Source: Siminovitchia terrae (lineage in GTDB: Bacteria > Bacillota > Bacilli > Bacillales > Bacillaceae_C). Taken from it: 64,000 bases of DNA. Within the stretch, counting starts at the first letter, position 1; the number at the start of each line of letters is the position of its first letter. Below the pieces are notes generated by a model. That model did no database searches. It saw only the letters and a list, made by a program, of their open reading frames with translations, and had not been told where the DNA came from. A program made the position numbers and the translations under genes. Where the stretch lies: contig NZ_QYTW02000028.1 of assembly GCF_003605405.2 (NCBI RefSeq), positions 1 through 64,000 of the forward strand. Reading direction: 5' to 3'. Below are positions 39,313 through 48,133 of this stretch, piece after piece.

Positions 39313-39696
39313 ATGTACAGAACAATGATGAATGGAAAAATCCATCGTGCACAAGTGACTGAGGCCAATTTAAATTATGTAGGCAGTATAACGATTGACG
39401 CAAATATTTTGGATGCAGTCGGCATGACAGCAAATGAAAAAGTGCAGATTGTAAACAATAACAACGGTGCCCGCTTGGAGACGTATATCATTCCGGGCGA
39501 AAGGGGGAGCGGGATCATCTGCTTAAACGGAGCTGCCGCCCGCCTTGTACAAGAAGGTGATATCGTAATCATTATTTCCTATGTTCTTGTCCCAGAAGAA
39601 AAAGTAGCTTCACATCAGCCGAAAGTGGCCATTATGGATGAAAACAACCGTATTAAAGAAATTCTAACGGCTGAACCGGAAAATACAATATTGTAA
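39313..39696 (+). CDS. panD: aspartate 1-decarboxylase
   Basis: PanD makes beta-alanine from aspartate for pantothenate and CoA. The 127-residue proenzyme self-cleaves at Gly24-Ser25 (YVGSITID), giving the pyruvoyl group on Ser25. Other family motifs are [20 protein letters not shown] and NGAAARL. Start ATG 39313 has GGAGG upstream; the longer ORF from 39280 has no support. panB and panC are not adjacent, unlike the usual panBCD operon. Confidence 0.95.
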   Translation: MYRTMMNGKIHRAQVTEANLNYVGSITIDANILDAVGMTANEKVQIVNNNNGARLETYIIPGERGSGIICLNGAAARLVQEGDIVIIISYVLVPEEKVASHQPKVAIMDENNRIKEILTAEPENTIL

Positions 39697-39699
39697 TCG

Positions 39700-39746
39700 A
39701 ACACTTACGCCAACAGCTTGATATTCGTTGGGCGTAAGTGTTTTTG
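39700..39746 (+). terminator. terminator of panD
   Basis: AACACTTACGCC pairs with GGGCGTAAGTGTT, then TTTT. Confidence 0.93.
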
Positions 39747-39913
39747 TATGGAATGAAACGCCAAATAACTTTTCTAAGGATGCTTTACTCATGAATTTTT
39801 TAGCGTATTATCGGTAGTCACGCGAGATAAAATTTGACAAATCAATAATAATTTAATGATAAACATTAAATTATTATTGATTTAAATTAGTACAATTATA
39901 TTGTGAAAGGGGA

Positions 39914-40555
39914 ATGTATAATGAGACAGCCACAACCAAACATTTTATGAAATTCGTCAAGTTATTGATTATTGTTTTAAACATCCTGTTATTTTCATGC
40001 CTTCTTGGGATGACGTTGATTGTTGTGTCGCTGTTTGCCATTGGCTTTTTCCCAATAGAAACGGTACAGAGTGTATTAGTAAAGGAAAGCATTCATTTAT
40101 CCATTCATATAGAGGCCTTTAAAATAATCGTGGATCAAGATTTTGTGCGTCATTTTCTCCATGAAAAGCGTTATCTCGTTCAAATTTTGCTTATCGTGAT
40201 GATATTGATAGGTATTGTTTTCATTATTCTTTGGCAACTGCGTACATTAGTTTAAAATATTCGAAACGGAATGATTTTCTCTGGGCGAAATAGTAAACAG
40301 ATGAAATGAATTGCTTATATGATTATCTTTTTAAGTATTACGATTCGGCCGCTAAAGACGTATTTTCTCTATTCAGTTGGAAAAATGGTGTCTTTGGATA
40401 TACTGCTGACACAAGTTGAGTGGATTCATAGCATTCAATATCAACTATTTGGCATTGATTGGTCCTTGTTACTATCTGGAGCCTTATTATGGATTTTTTC
40501 AAAAATCTTTAGTTACGGTGCTTTTTTGCAGGAAGAATATGACGCTACTGTGTAG
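39914..40555 (+). pseudogene. DUF2975 membrane protein, interrupted by two in-frame stops
   Basis: One frame encodes a four-helix DUF2975 (YoaS-like) protein but carries TAA at 40253 and TGA at 40307. The pieces match in order: LLIVMILIGIVFIILWQLRTLV, stop, NIRNGMIFSGRNSKQMK, stop, IAYMIIFLSI... and the family C-terminus GIDWSLLLSGALLWIFSKIF, then YGAFLQEE. Each stop needs only one base change. The downstream Cro/CI-type gene is the usual partner of DUF2975 genes. Confidence 0.85.
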
Positions 40556-40568
40556 GAAGTGATGAGTT

Positions 40569-40790
40569 GTGTCAATTATTGTTCGGTTAGACCGCGTCTT
40601 GGCGGATCGCAAAATGCAGTTGAATCAATTAGCGGAAAAGGTAGACATATCAATTGTGAATCTTTCCAACCTGAAGACTGGGAAAGTGAAAGCGATTCGC
40701 TTTTCAACATTAAATGCGATTTGTAAAGCATTGGACTGTCAACCTGGTGACATTTTGGAATATGTGGAAGATATTGAGGAAAGCAAATAG
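40569..40790 (+). CDS. YozG-like Cro/CI helix-turn-helix regulator
   Basis: 73 residues from GTG 40569. The HTH runs MQLNQLAEKVDISIVNLSNL (about 17-36), and the tail FSTLNAICKALDCQPGDILEY is typical of small XRE-type regulators paired with DUF2975 proteins (YoaS-YozG in B. subtilis). It sits 14 bp behind its broken partner. It remains intact although the partner is not. Confidence 0.88.
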   Translation: MSIIVRLDRVLADRKMQLNQLAEKVDISIVNLSNLKTGKVKAIRFSTLNAICKALDCQPGDILEYVEDIEESK

Positions 40791-40853
40791 AAGAAAGTTG
40801 AGTCAGGGGATTGTCTCATCTAAAAAAATATAACCAATAAAGGAGGCAATTAT

Positions 40854-41465
40854 ATGGCTATACTTATTAGTGCTTTTATACAGTTATTCATTTTTACCTC
40901 CGTCCCATTCTTGTGGTGGTTGATTGTGAATAAACGACGCCAGCCATTTTTCGTCTGGATCGGGTTGAAAAAGCCAATGATTGATGACAAAAAACAATGG
41001 TGGATTACATTTACGGCAACATTGTTATTATTATGCGGCCCTTTATTTTTCATCCTAACCACGCGTGTGGATACAATGGCTGTAGCAGCATCTCAGTTTG
41101 CCGGTCTTGGGGCAAAAGCAATAATACCTGCATTCATCTTTTCCTATTTGCAAACCGGTTTGTCTGAGGAAATCCTTTTTCGTGGATTTTTAGGCAAACG
41201 TTGCATTCACGCATTTGGATTTGCCATAGGGAACTTCATTCAGGCGACATGCTTTGGACTTGTACACGGCTTGATGTTTTTGTTTCTAACGGATATAGCC
41301 GGGACGATTGTAATCATTTTCGTCACAGGTACTGCCGGTTGGCTTATGGGTTGGATAAATGAAAAATTATCAAAGGGATCCATTGTCTCTAGCTGGTTGC
41401 TCCATGGCAGTACGAATATGATTTCGTGCATCCTCATGATGTTCTCTCTTATCGGTTCAAATTAA
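40854..41465 (+). CDS. CPBP-family intramembrane metalloprotease
   Basis: 203 residues with about six helices. Motif 1 is EEILFRGFLGKR (Glu-Glu and Arg) and motif 2 is FGLVHGLMF; a later His is in SSWLLHGSTNM. These match the CAAX-protease/bacteriocin-processing (Abi) family. AAAGGAGG precedes the ATG. Substrate unknown; members process bacteriocins, confer immunity to them, or act in stress signalling. Confidence 0.88.
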   Translation: MAILISAFIQLFIFTSVPFLWWLIVNKRRQPFFVWIGLKKPMIDDKKQWWITFTATLLLLCGPLFFILTTRVDTMAVAASQFAGLGAKAIIPAFIFSYLQTGLSEEILFRGFLGKRCIHAFGFAIGNFIQATCFGLVHGLMFLFLTDIAGTIVIIFVTGTAGWLMGWINEKLSKGSIVSSWLLHGSTNMISCILMMFSLIGSN

Positions 41466-41615
41466 AATCAGAAAATAAATTACGAGAAAATTAGAAATCT
41501 TTATGACAAATTATTAAAAGCTCCTGTCCTCAACCCGCTTAATTCCACATATTTCTAGCTTTATTACAAAAATAATAGTTTAATAGAGATAATAATTGAA
41601 AAAGGAGATGTACAT

Positions 41616-42062
41616 ATGGACCTTTCTTATCATGAAATTATTGTTGCTATTGATGGGTCGAAGCCTTCGGACTGGGCATTCAAAAAAGCGATTGAGGTAG
41701 CCAAAAGAAACGATGCAACCTTGAATCTAGTTCATGTAGTAGATACAAGTTATTACCGCGGTATTGAAATGTACGATATGAATTTTACTAAGAAGGCCCT
41801 TGGTCAAGCCCAGGAGCTTCTAGATCGCTATGCTCAACAGGCAAAGGAACAAGGCCTTGACAAAGTGGAAACTATCGTTGAAGAGGGTTCTCCAAAAACA
41901 GTTATTACAAAACACGCAGCAAAAAAAGTCAATGCAGATTTAATCATATGCGGGGCAACAGGAATCAATGCAGTGGAAAGAATGTTCCTTGGGAGTGTTT
42001 CCGAGCATATTACTCGCCATGCTAAGTGTGATGTTCTCGTCGTTAGAACTGAGAAAGAATAA
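41616..42062 (+). CDS. universal stress protein, UspA family
   Basis: 148 residues with the Usp alpha/beta fold: IIVAIDGSKPSDWAFKKAIE at the N-terminus, LNLVHVVDTS, and the ATP-binding signature GATGINAVERMFLGSVSEHI (Gly-2x-Gly-9x-Gly-Ser). AAAAGGAG precedes the ATG. It is a single gene between terminators. Confidence 0.93.
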   Translation: MDLSYHEIIVAIDGSKPSDWAFKKAIEVAKRNDATLNLVHVVDTSYYRGIEMYDMNFTKKALGQAQELLDRYAQQAKEQGLDKVETIVEEGSPKTVITKHAAKKVNADLIICGATGINAVERMFLGSVSEHITRHAKCDVLVVRTEKE

Positions 42063-42086
42063 ACAGATCAGATAAACCGAGCCATT

Positions 42087-42121
42087 AGAGATCACCTAAA
42101 AAATAAGGTGGTCTCTTTTTG
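42087..42121 (+). terminator. terminator of the usp gene
   Basis: AGAGATCACC pairs with GGTGGTCTCT around TAAAAAATAA, followed by TTTTT. Confidence 0.9.
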
Positions 42122-42144
42122 TTTTATATTTTGAAAATTTAGTA

Positions 42145-42173
42145 TTGACAATAAATTTATCCCTGTATATAAT
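42145..42173 (+). promoter_or_regulatory. sigma-A promoter of the xdh operon
   Basis: TTGACA (42145-42150), a 17-bp spacer and TATAAT (42168-42173), both consensus. It starts a leader that carries the purine riboswitch 45 bp downstream. Confidence 0.88.
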
Positions 42174-42217
42174 GAAGGCGAAATCATCAAGTTCAGGCTG
42201 ACTTTTTAAATAGGCCA

Positions 42218-42327
42218 TTTTCGTATAACCCCGCTGTTTGGTGTGGGGGTTTCTACAGGGAACCGTAAACCTTGGCTACGAAAAGGCGCTTTCTTAATTT
42301 TGAAGGCTCCTTTTTGTAGCTTTTTTT
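42218..42327 (+). promoter_or_regulatory. purine riboswitch with overlapping terminator, predicted ON switch
   Basis: Aptamer 42218-42284: P1 TTTTCG/CGAAAA, J1/2 TATAA, P2 CCCCGC/GTGGGG, L2 ending TGG, J2/3 GTTTCTA, P3 CAGGG/CCTTG, L3 AACCGTAAA (CC available for the GG of L2), and J3/1 GCTA. The base equivalent to position 74 is C (42276), the guanine-type specificity base. The terminator stem GCTACGAAAAGG (42275-42286) / CCTTTTTGTAGC (42309-42320) plus seven T reuses J3/1 and the 3' strand of P1. Ligand binding should therefore prevent termination and switch the xdh operon on. Confidence 0.9.
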
Positions 42328-42436
42328 ATTTCCGGCTTCGGGTGTCAACCTTACTCGGTTCCTTCAGTAACTCCCCACATTACGACTTCATGTAACGTAA
42401 AGTAGCTCTATACAAAAATATATGGAGGTTGATCTC

Positions 42437-42922
42437 TTGAAAACGATCAAATTCAAGGTTAATGGCCAGGATGTCTCTGTAACCTGTCCGCCCAGCCAGC
42501 CGCTCCTTGACGTTCTGCGCAATGAATTGCAATTAACCGGAAGTAAGGAATGCTGCGGTAAAGGAGAGTGCGGTTCATGTACTGTGCTGGTCAATGATGT
42601 TGCCATCTGCTCTTGTCTTATGTTGATAGGACAAATTGAAAATGATAGCGTTGTCACGATTGAAGGAATCGGACAGACAGCAATCATGGATCCTATTCAA
42701 CAGGCTTTCTGCGACGAGGGAGCTACCCAATGCGGTTACTGCACACCAGGGTTCATCGTCATGGCCAGATCGTTTTTAGACAGTATCGATCATGTACCGA
42801 CCGCGGACGAAGTTATGAAGGCATTAAGCGGAAACCTTTGCCGGTGCACAGGGTATACAAAAATCATCAAAGCTGTACAGGCAGCGGCTAAAAAACAGTT
42901 ATTTCAGGAGATTTCCAATTGA
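42437..42922 (+). CDS. molybdenum hydroxylase, 2Fe-2S subunit (xanthine dehydrogenase type)
   Basis: 161 residues. The plant-type 2Fe-2S site is CCGKGECGSC with a later Cys (AICSC). The second, helical 2Fe-2S site is QCGYCTPGF...CRCTGY. The start is TTG 42437, with GGAGG 8 bases upstream; the in-frame ATG 42422 overlaps that ribosome site. It is the first gene behind the purine riboswitch. Electrons pass from the molybdenum site through these clusters to FAD. Confidence 0.93.
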   Translation: MKTIKFKVNGQDVSVTCPPSQPLLDVLRNELQLTGSKECCGKGECGSCTVLVNDVAICSCLMLIGQIENDSVVTIEGIGQTAIMDPIQQAFCDEGATQCGYCTPGFIVMARSFLDSIDHVPTADEVMKALSGNLCRCTGYTKIIKAVQAAAKKQLFQEISN

Positions 42923-43533
42923 ATTTTAAAACCGCAGGTCTACTGTTGGCAGCCGGGCTATCCAGCCGTATGGGGAAATTAAAAGCATTGCTTCCATGGG
43001 AAGGAATGCCTTTGATCCAATACCAGATTGAACAAATGAAACAGGCAGGTATTGATGAAATAATCGTAGTCCTTGGTTACAAGGCAGAATATCTGCAAAA
43101 AATAATTTCGACTTTTGAGATTAAAGCAGTAATAAATAAAAATTATGAATACGGAAAGAGTTCATCCATCCGAAAGGGGATTTCCAGCCTTCATAAAGAG
43201 GTGGATGGGATTTTTATCTCTGCAGTTGACCAGCCTGTACCTTCAGCCATTTTGAAAAAAATGAAGGCCCATCTGGAAGAAAACGAGGCAGCAGTTGTGA
43301 TTCCGACATATGAAATGAAGAGGGGCCACCCTATTTTGTTACATGCATCTACCAAGAATGATCTGCTGTTGGTAAATGAAGAGACATTGGGACTCAGAAG
43401 CGTAATTCGCAAGTACCAACAACAAATTGCTTACTTGGAGGTCAATGACCCATCCATTCTTTTAAACTTCAATAAACAGGAAGACTACGATAAAAGCGAT
43501 AGGGAGGCTTCAAATGAAAATTTCCGAGATTGA
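42919..43533 (+). CDS. molybdopterin cytidylyltransferase-like protein (MocA/PucB type)
   Basis: A 204-residue nucleotidyltransferase. The signature LLLAAGLSSRMGKLKALLPW is the NTP-binding loop, followed by VVLGYKAEYL, SAVDQP and RGHPILL. Members add CMP to the molybdenum cofactor for xanthine dehydrogenase-type enzymes. The start is TTG 42919 overlapping the previous stop, with AGGAGA upstream. Being inside the operon, it provides the dedicated cofactor form. Confidence 0.9.
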   Translation: MNFKTAGLLLAAGLSSRMGKLKALLPWEGMPLIQYQIEQMKQAGIDEIIVVLGYKAEYLQKIISTFEIKAVINKNYEYGKSSSIRKGISSLHKEVDGIFISAVDQPVPSAILKKMKAHLEENEAAVVIPTYEMKRGHPILLHASTKNDLLLVNEETLGLRSVIRKYQQQIAYLEVNDPSILLNFNKQEDYDKSDREASNENFRD

Positions 43534-44392
43534 TATGGTCACTCCGAAATCAGTAGAAGAATGCCTTTATTTTTTGAGTGATCAGGAAAAAGAGGTCCGA
43601 CTGATAGCTGGCGGAACGGATGCTGTCGTGCGGATGAAAGACGGCATTGGCAGGCCTGAGACCTGGATCAGCATAAAGGGGATGGATTCACTTAGATATA
43701 TTCGGGAAGAAAGCGATGGGATCCATATTGGGCCTTTGACGACACATACTGATATGATCCATTCACAGCTTTTATGGAAAAAAGCCGACGTACTGGCATC
43801 TGCTTCAAACGAAGTCGGCGCTATCCAGATTCAGAATATGGGGACAATCGGAGGTAATCTGGGGACAGCATCGCCGGCAGGTGATACGATTCCTCCTCTA
43901 TTTGTACTCGATGCCCGAATCGAACTAAGCTCCATTAAGGGAAAGAGGATCGTTCCCATAACGGAATTTTTCAATGGACCCGGCCATACGATACAGAAGC
44001 CAAACGAGATGATCACTGATATCAATATCCGTCCTCAAGAGGAAAATGAAATGGGCACCTTTGAAAAGCTTGGCCCTAGAAAAGCGCAGTCCATTTCAAT
44101 TGTCAATGTGGCCATGTCATTAAAAATGGGAGAAGGTCAGCGCGAGTGTCTCGAAGGGAGGATCGCTTTCGGTTCAGTAGGGCCTACAGTCATCCGAGCA
44201 TCTAAATGTGAAAGAATGCTCACTCTCAGCTCTCTTACTGATGATACGATCAAAGATGTAGCTGATATTGCATGGAAGGAAGTCATGCCGATCACGGACG
44301 GAAGAGCAACGGCGAAATACAGAAGAAGCATGGCGAGCGCTCTATTAGCTCGGGGACTATACCGGCTAATGAAAAGGTGGGATGAAAAGTGA
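43514..44392 (+). CDS. molybdenum hydroxylase, FAD-binding subunit
   Basis: 292 residues of the CoxM/XdhB type. FAD contacts are LIAGGTDAVVRMKDG and IQIQNMGTIGGNLGTASPAG. The C-terminal domain ends ATAKYRRSMASALLARGL. It overlaps the end of the cytidylyltransferase gene by 20 bp. GGGAGG precedes the ATG. Confidence 0.93.
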   Translation: MKISEIDMVTPKSVEECLYFLSDQEKEVRLIAGGTDAVVRMKDGIGRPETWISIKGMDSLRYIREESDGIHIGPLTTHTDMIHSQLLWKKADVLASASNEVGAIQIQNMGTIGGNLGTASPAGDTIPPLFVLDARIELSSIKGKRIVPITEFFNGPGHTIQKPNEMITDINIRPQEENEMGTFEKLGPRKAQSISIVNVAMSLKMGEGQRECLEGRIAFGSVGPTVIRASKCERMLTLSSLTDDTIKDVADIAWKEVMPITDGRATAKYRRSMASALLARGLYRLMKRWDEK

Positions 44393-46734
44393 GACGACAA
44401 ATAAAGGGGCTGAAAAAGTCGGGTACTGATGAAATGTTAAAATGGGTCGGAAAACCAGTCAATAGAATTGATGGTCCTGAAAAAGTAACTGGAGAGCAAA
44501 AATATATGACAGATTATCATTATCCTGACATGACGTTCGGAAAAGTCCTCCGTTCCAAATATCCATTTGCCAAAATAAAATCTATCGATACATCAAATGC
44601 TAAGGCACACCCTGAGGTAATCTGTGTTTTAACGCATGAGGATGTCCCTGGATTTAATGGATTTGGAATCGTCACACCCGATCAGCCTGTGTTATGTGAA
44701 GATATTGTCAGATGCACTGGAGATGCAATTGCTCTTGTTGCCGCGGAAACTCTTGAAGCTGCTGAAGAAGCGCTGGGCCTGATTGAGGTGGATTATGAGC
44801 CATTAGAAGCCGTGACTGACCCTGAAAACGCCATGGTTCAGGGGGCGCCGCAGCTGCACCCGGAAGGAAATATTCATAGCCATGTCGTCATAAAAAGCGG
44901 TGACATCGACAAAGGATTTGAAGAGGCTGACTTCATCTTTGAAAATACATTTTATTCCCCGAGGCAAATGCATGCCTTCCTGGAAACCGAAGGTGGATGG
45001 GGAAAGGTTGATGAAAATGGCTCTCTGACCATTCAATGCCCTAGCCAATATGGCCATCGCGATAAGCTTCAAATCGCACGAGCCCTAGCGTTGAACCCAC
45101 AGCGCATTCATGTCCATTCCAGCCCGAATGGCGGGGGCTTCGGCGGAAAAGACGAAATTACCGTCCAAATCTATCTAGCATTGTTGGCTTTAAATACGAA
45201 TGGAAGGCCGGTGAAGCTTCATCTGTCACGAGAAGAATCAGTAGTTGCCGGCATTAAACGCCACCCATTTAAAGTTACAGTGAAAACGGGGGCGAAAAAA
45301 GATGGAACCATCGTAGCCCACAAAGTCCGTGCAGTGGCTGATACCGGGGCTTACGCTTCATTGGGAGGGGCAGTGGTCGCATTGGCCATTGAACATGCAG
45401 CAGGTCCTTATAAAATAGAGAATGTCGACATGGAAGGCTTTTGTGTTTATACAAATAATGGTATCTCTGGTGCATTTCGCGGATTCGGTGTCAACCAGGT
45501 GTGCGTTGGAATTGAGACACATATTGATATGCTGGCGGAAAAAATAGGGCTGGATCCGATTGAAATTAGAATGAAAAATGCTTATCGTCAAGGCGATGTC
45601 TCTAGTCTGGGCCATGTTGTAAAATCAAGTGTCGGTACCATGGAGACCCTTGAAAGGGCGCAAGCAAGCGATCTTTGGGCAAATCGCGATCTTTATAAAG
45701 TGCAGGCAACGGAGCCTTGGAAAAAGCGCGGAGTGGCTCTTGCAACTTCGTTTCATGCTGTTGGAATGGGTCTCCGGACTCCGGATTATGGAGCATCCTC
45801 CATTGAACTATTGGAAGATGGGAGATTCAAAGTCGGTTTAGCCATTGAAGAAATCGGTACGGGAAACGGGACAGTGTATGCACAGGTGGCAGCCGAGTGC
45901 TTAAAGTGCGATATCGATCATATTGTGGTCATACAAGGAGATACGAAAGAAACTTTGGACAGCGGAACGATTTCGGCTTCAAGGTCAACGTATACTGGTG
46001 GCCGAGCCATCGCGACAGCCGCAATCAATATGGTCAGCTTGCTTTCTGAAACAGCGGCAGAAATATTGGGAGCATCGGTGGATCAAATTGTTGTTTCGCA
46101 GAATAAGCTGACTGCATCCTCAAGTGAAAGCCGTTCTGTTTCCTATAAAGAAATGTATCAGGCGCTGAAGGAAAAAAATCAATCCACCCGTGTTGAAGGG
46201 CATTTTTATTTTCCTCGTGAAAAAAAAGAATTGAAAAATTCCGGTGGAGCACCCCATCATTTATATGGCTATATGACCCATGTTGTAATGGTTGAAGTAG
46301 ACACTTTAACGGGAGAAACGGACGTTTTGAAAGTAGTCGCCATTCCTGATGTGGGAAAGGTGTTGAATCCACAGGGACTGGAGGGACAGACGGAGGGGGG
46401 AGCCATTATGGGGATCGGCTACACTTTGTATGAAGATGTCATCATGAAAAATGGTTATCATCAAACGAGAAATCTCACAGATTACATCATCCCGACAATC
46501 AGGGAAACTCCGGTGATTGAAACAATTCCGGTTGAATCAATGGAAGCATCCGGACCATTTGGCGCAAAGGGGGTTGCCGAGGTTGTGATGATTCCGATCA
46601 TTCCAGCGATTTTGAATGCCATCTATGATGCAGTAGGTGTCAGAATAAAGAAGCTTCCAGCCAAACCGGAGCAGATTTTCCAAGCAATTCAGGAGTCAAA
46701 GTCACATGAACTTATTTCGGGTGATGCATATTGA
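44389..46734 (+). CDS. molybdenum hydroxylase, molybdopterin-binding catalytic subunit
   Basis: A 781-residue CoxL/XdhA-type subunit. Motifs are KVTGEQKYMTD, the molybdopterin contacts NGGGFGGKDE and SGAFRGFGVNQ, SASRSTYTGGRAIA, and a C-terminal active-site Glu in GPFGAKGVAEVVMIP. The GTG 44389 start overlaps the FAD gene by 4 bp; ATG 44434 is an alternative. The riboswitch points to a purine (hypoxanthine/xanthine) substrate, but the specificity of this family cannot be fixed from sequence alone. Confidence 0.92.
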   Translation: MRRQIKGLKKSGTDEMLKWVGKPVNRIDGPEKVTGEQKYMTDYHYPDMTFGKVLRSKYPFAKIKSIDTSNAKAHPEVICVLTHEDVPGFNGFGIVTPDQPVLCEDIVRCTGDAIALVAAETLEAAEEALGLIEVDYEPLEAVTDPENAMVQGAPQLHPEGNIHSHVVIKSGDIDKGFEEADFIFENTFYSPRQMHAFLETEGGWGKVDENGSLTIQCPSQYGHRDKLQIARALALNPQRIHVHSSPNGGGFGGKDEITVQIYLALLALNTNGRPVKLHLSREESVVAGIKRHPFKVTVKTGAKKDGTIVAHKVRAVADTGAYASLGGAVVALAIEHAAGPYKIENVDMEGFCVYTNNGISGAFRGFGVNQVCVGIETHIDMLAEKIGLDPIEIRMKNAYRQGDVSSLGHVVKSSVGTMETLERAQASDLWANRDLYKVQATEPWKKRGVALATSFHAVGMGLRTPDYGASSIELLEDGRFKVGLAIEEIGTGNGTVYAQVAAECLKCDIDHIVVIQGDTKETLDSGTISASRSTYTGGRAIATAAINMVSLLSETAAEILGASVDQIVVSQNKLTASSSESRSVSYKEMYQALKEKNQSTRVEGHFYFPREKKELKNSGGAPHHLYGYMTHVVMVEVDTLTGETDVLKVVAIPDVGKVLNPQGLEGQTEGGAIMGIGYTLYEDVIMKNGYHQTRNLTDYIIPTIRETPVIETIPVESMEASGPFGAKGVAEVVMIPIIPAILNAIYDAVGVRIKKLPAKPEQIFQAIQESKSHELISGDAY

Positions 46735-47576
46735 TGAGCAAACAAATGTATGCGAAGCTTTTGAAGTCTATTAAGGACGGTCAAAAAGACATCGCTCTTG
46801 TTACCATTACGAAGCATTTTGACGAATCGTTGATTGGCTCAAAGATTCTATTTCAGGAAAACGGAGTCCTCCTTGCCGATCCGGGGCTGTCAAAAGGGTT
46901 CCAAGCTGTAATTCTTGAAAAAGTTTTGCCATTTTTTGAAAAAGGTGTTACAAAAGCTGTGCAGTTTGAATACGGGGATTGCCAATTTGAATGCTATATG
47001 GAAGTGTTTCCGGTACCGCCGCGTCTAATTGTGGCGGGAGCAGGTCATGTATCTGAGCCAGTGGTGAAAATCGGCAAAATGACAGGCTTCCATGTAACGG
47101 TCATAGATGATCGTCCTGATTTTGCAAACAAAGAGCGGTTTCCCACAGCAGACGAAGTTGTCTGTGCACCGTATGTCGAATTCTTTAAGGCGCTCCATGT
47201 CAGCCCAGGTACATTTATTGTATTGCTTACAAGAGGGCATAAATTTGATGTTGTCAGCCTGCAGGAACTATTAAGAAGGGAGGAGGCCATTCCTAAGGAA
47301 GATCGGACGGCCTATATCGGAATGATTGGAAGTAAGCGCCGGATTGCTGGAGTTTTCGAGCAATTGAAAAATGAATTTTCTGATCATAGTTTTACGAATA
47401 TTTATTCTCCTGTAGGACTTGATATCGGAGGACAGACACCTGCTGAAATTGCTGTCAGCATCATGGCTGAAGTTTTAAAAGTGAAAAACGGAAAAAGCGG
47501 AAATTCATTAAAGGAGAAAATTTCGAGCTATTCGCAATTGAAGTTTAGGGAGAGAGTGAAAAATGAGCACTCTTGA
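46734..47576 (+). CDS. XdhC/CoxI-family protein, Rossmann part
   Basis: About 280 residues. The Rossmann core begins RLIVAGAGHVSEPVVKIGKM and includes VTVIDDRPDFANKERFP, VLLTRGHKFD, YIGMIGSKRR and SPVGLDIGGQTPAEIAVSIM. XdhC proteins load and sulfurate the molybdenum cofactor for xanthine dehydrogenase. Starts at 46731 (TTG) and 46734 (ATG) both fit GGGTGA. The classical N-terminal CoxI segment is encoded separately by the next gene. Confidence 0.88.
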   Translation: MSKQMYAKLLKSIKDGQKDIALVTITKHFDESLIGSKILFQENGVLLADPGLSKGFQAVILEKVLPFFEKGVTKAVQFEYGDCQFECYMEVFPVPPRLIVAGAGHVSEPVVKIGKMTGFHVTVIDDRPDFANKERFPTADEVVCAPYVEFFKALHVSPGTFIVLLTRGHKFDVVSLQELLRREEAIPKEDRTAYIGMIGSKRRIAGVFEQLKNEFSDHSFTNIYSPVGLDIGGQTPAEIAVSIMAEVLKVKNGKSGNSLKEKISSYSQLKFRERVKNEHS

Positions 47577-47880
47577 ATTTTTCGAAAAGGTTATGTCTAT
47601 ACGAGAAAGAGGCAGCTGTGCAGCTGTCGCGACGGTCATTCGAACTAAGGGATCCACGCCAAGAGAAACTGGTGCGAAGATGCTTATTTATCCGGACGGT
47701 CAAATATTCGGAACGATCGGGGGCGGCTGCGGTGAAGGTGAAGTGATTGAAAAAGCTTTAATCGTTATGGATAGAGGAATCCCGCTGCACCATCAAGTTG
47801 ATTTGACAGAAGGTTTAATGTATGAGGACGGCGGCATTTGTGGAGGAATTATGGATGTGTTTATTGAGCCGGTGACATAA
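47563..47880 (+). CDS. XdhC/CoxI N-terminal-domain protein
   Basis: 105 residues covering only the CoxI-type N-terminal domain: CAAVATVIRTKGSTPRETGA, GGGCGEGEVIEKAL and ICGGIMDVFIEP. The conserved Cys residues for cofactor handling are present. It overlaps the end of the Rossmann-part gene by 14 bp. Together the pair equals one normal XdhC with its domains in reversed gene order. A terminator follows. Confidence 0.87.
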   Translation: MSTLEFFEKVMSIRERGSCAAVATVIRTKGSTPRETGAKMLIYPDGQIFGTIGGGCGEGEVIEKALIVMDRGIPLHHQVDLTEGLMYEDGGICGGIMDVFIEPVT

Positions 47881-47882
47881 GC

Positions 47883-47923
47883 AAGCCCCTGCGAACGGTT
47901 TTTTCCGGGAGCAGGGGCTTTGC
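47883..47923 (+). terminator. terminator of the xdh operon
   Basis: AAGCCCCTGC pairs with GCAGGGGCTT around an 18-base loop, followed by TGCT. Very stable stem, weak T run. Confidence 0.85.
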
Positions 47924-47950
47924 TGGTAGACTTGTCCTCTGTACAATTGA

Positions 47951-48133
47951 TTTAACTTCATTCAGCAGAAGTCTCCCACTTCTGTAAGTGGTGAGATGAA
48001 TGCATATTGGTATTCCATTCAGTGGGGGTTCAACCCCCGGCTGAATAAAGTTAAAGCCTCCGGCGGATGCCACAGATTTTATCGAGCAGAGCTCGATAAA
48101 ATCTGGGCGCAAATACGCCAAGTCGCATTTGAT
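47951..48133 (+). repeat. structured repeat, copy C
   Basis: A copy with a 12-bp deletion (CAGAGGAAATTT missing) between ACAGATTT and TATCGAGC. The tip reads GTCGCATTTGAT instead of GGCGCATTTGAT. It was inserted right after the xdh terminator; the upstream bases are GATTTAAC. Confidence 0.9.
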
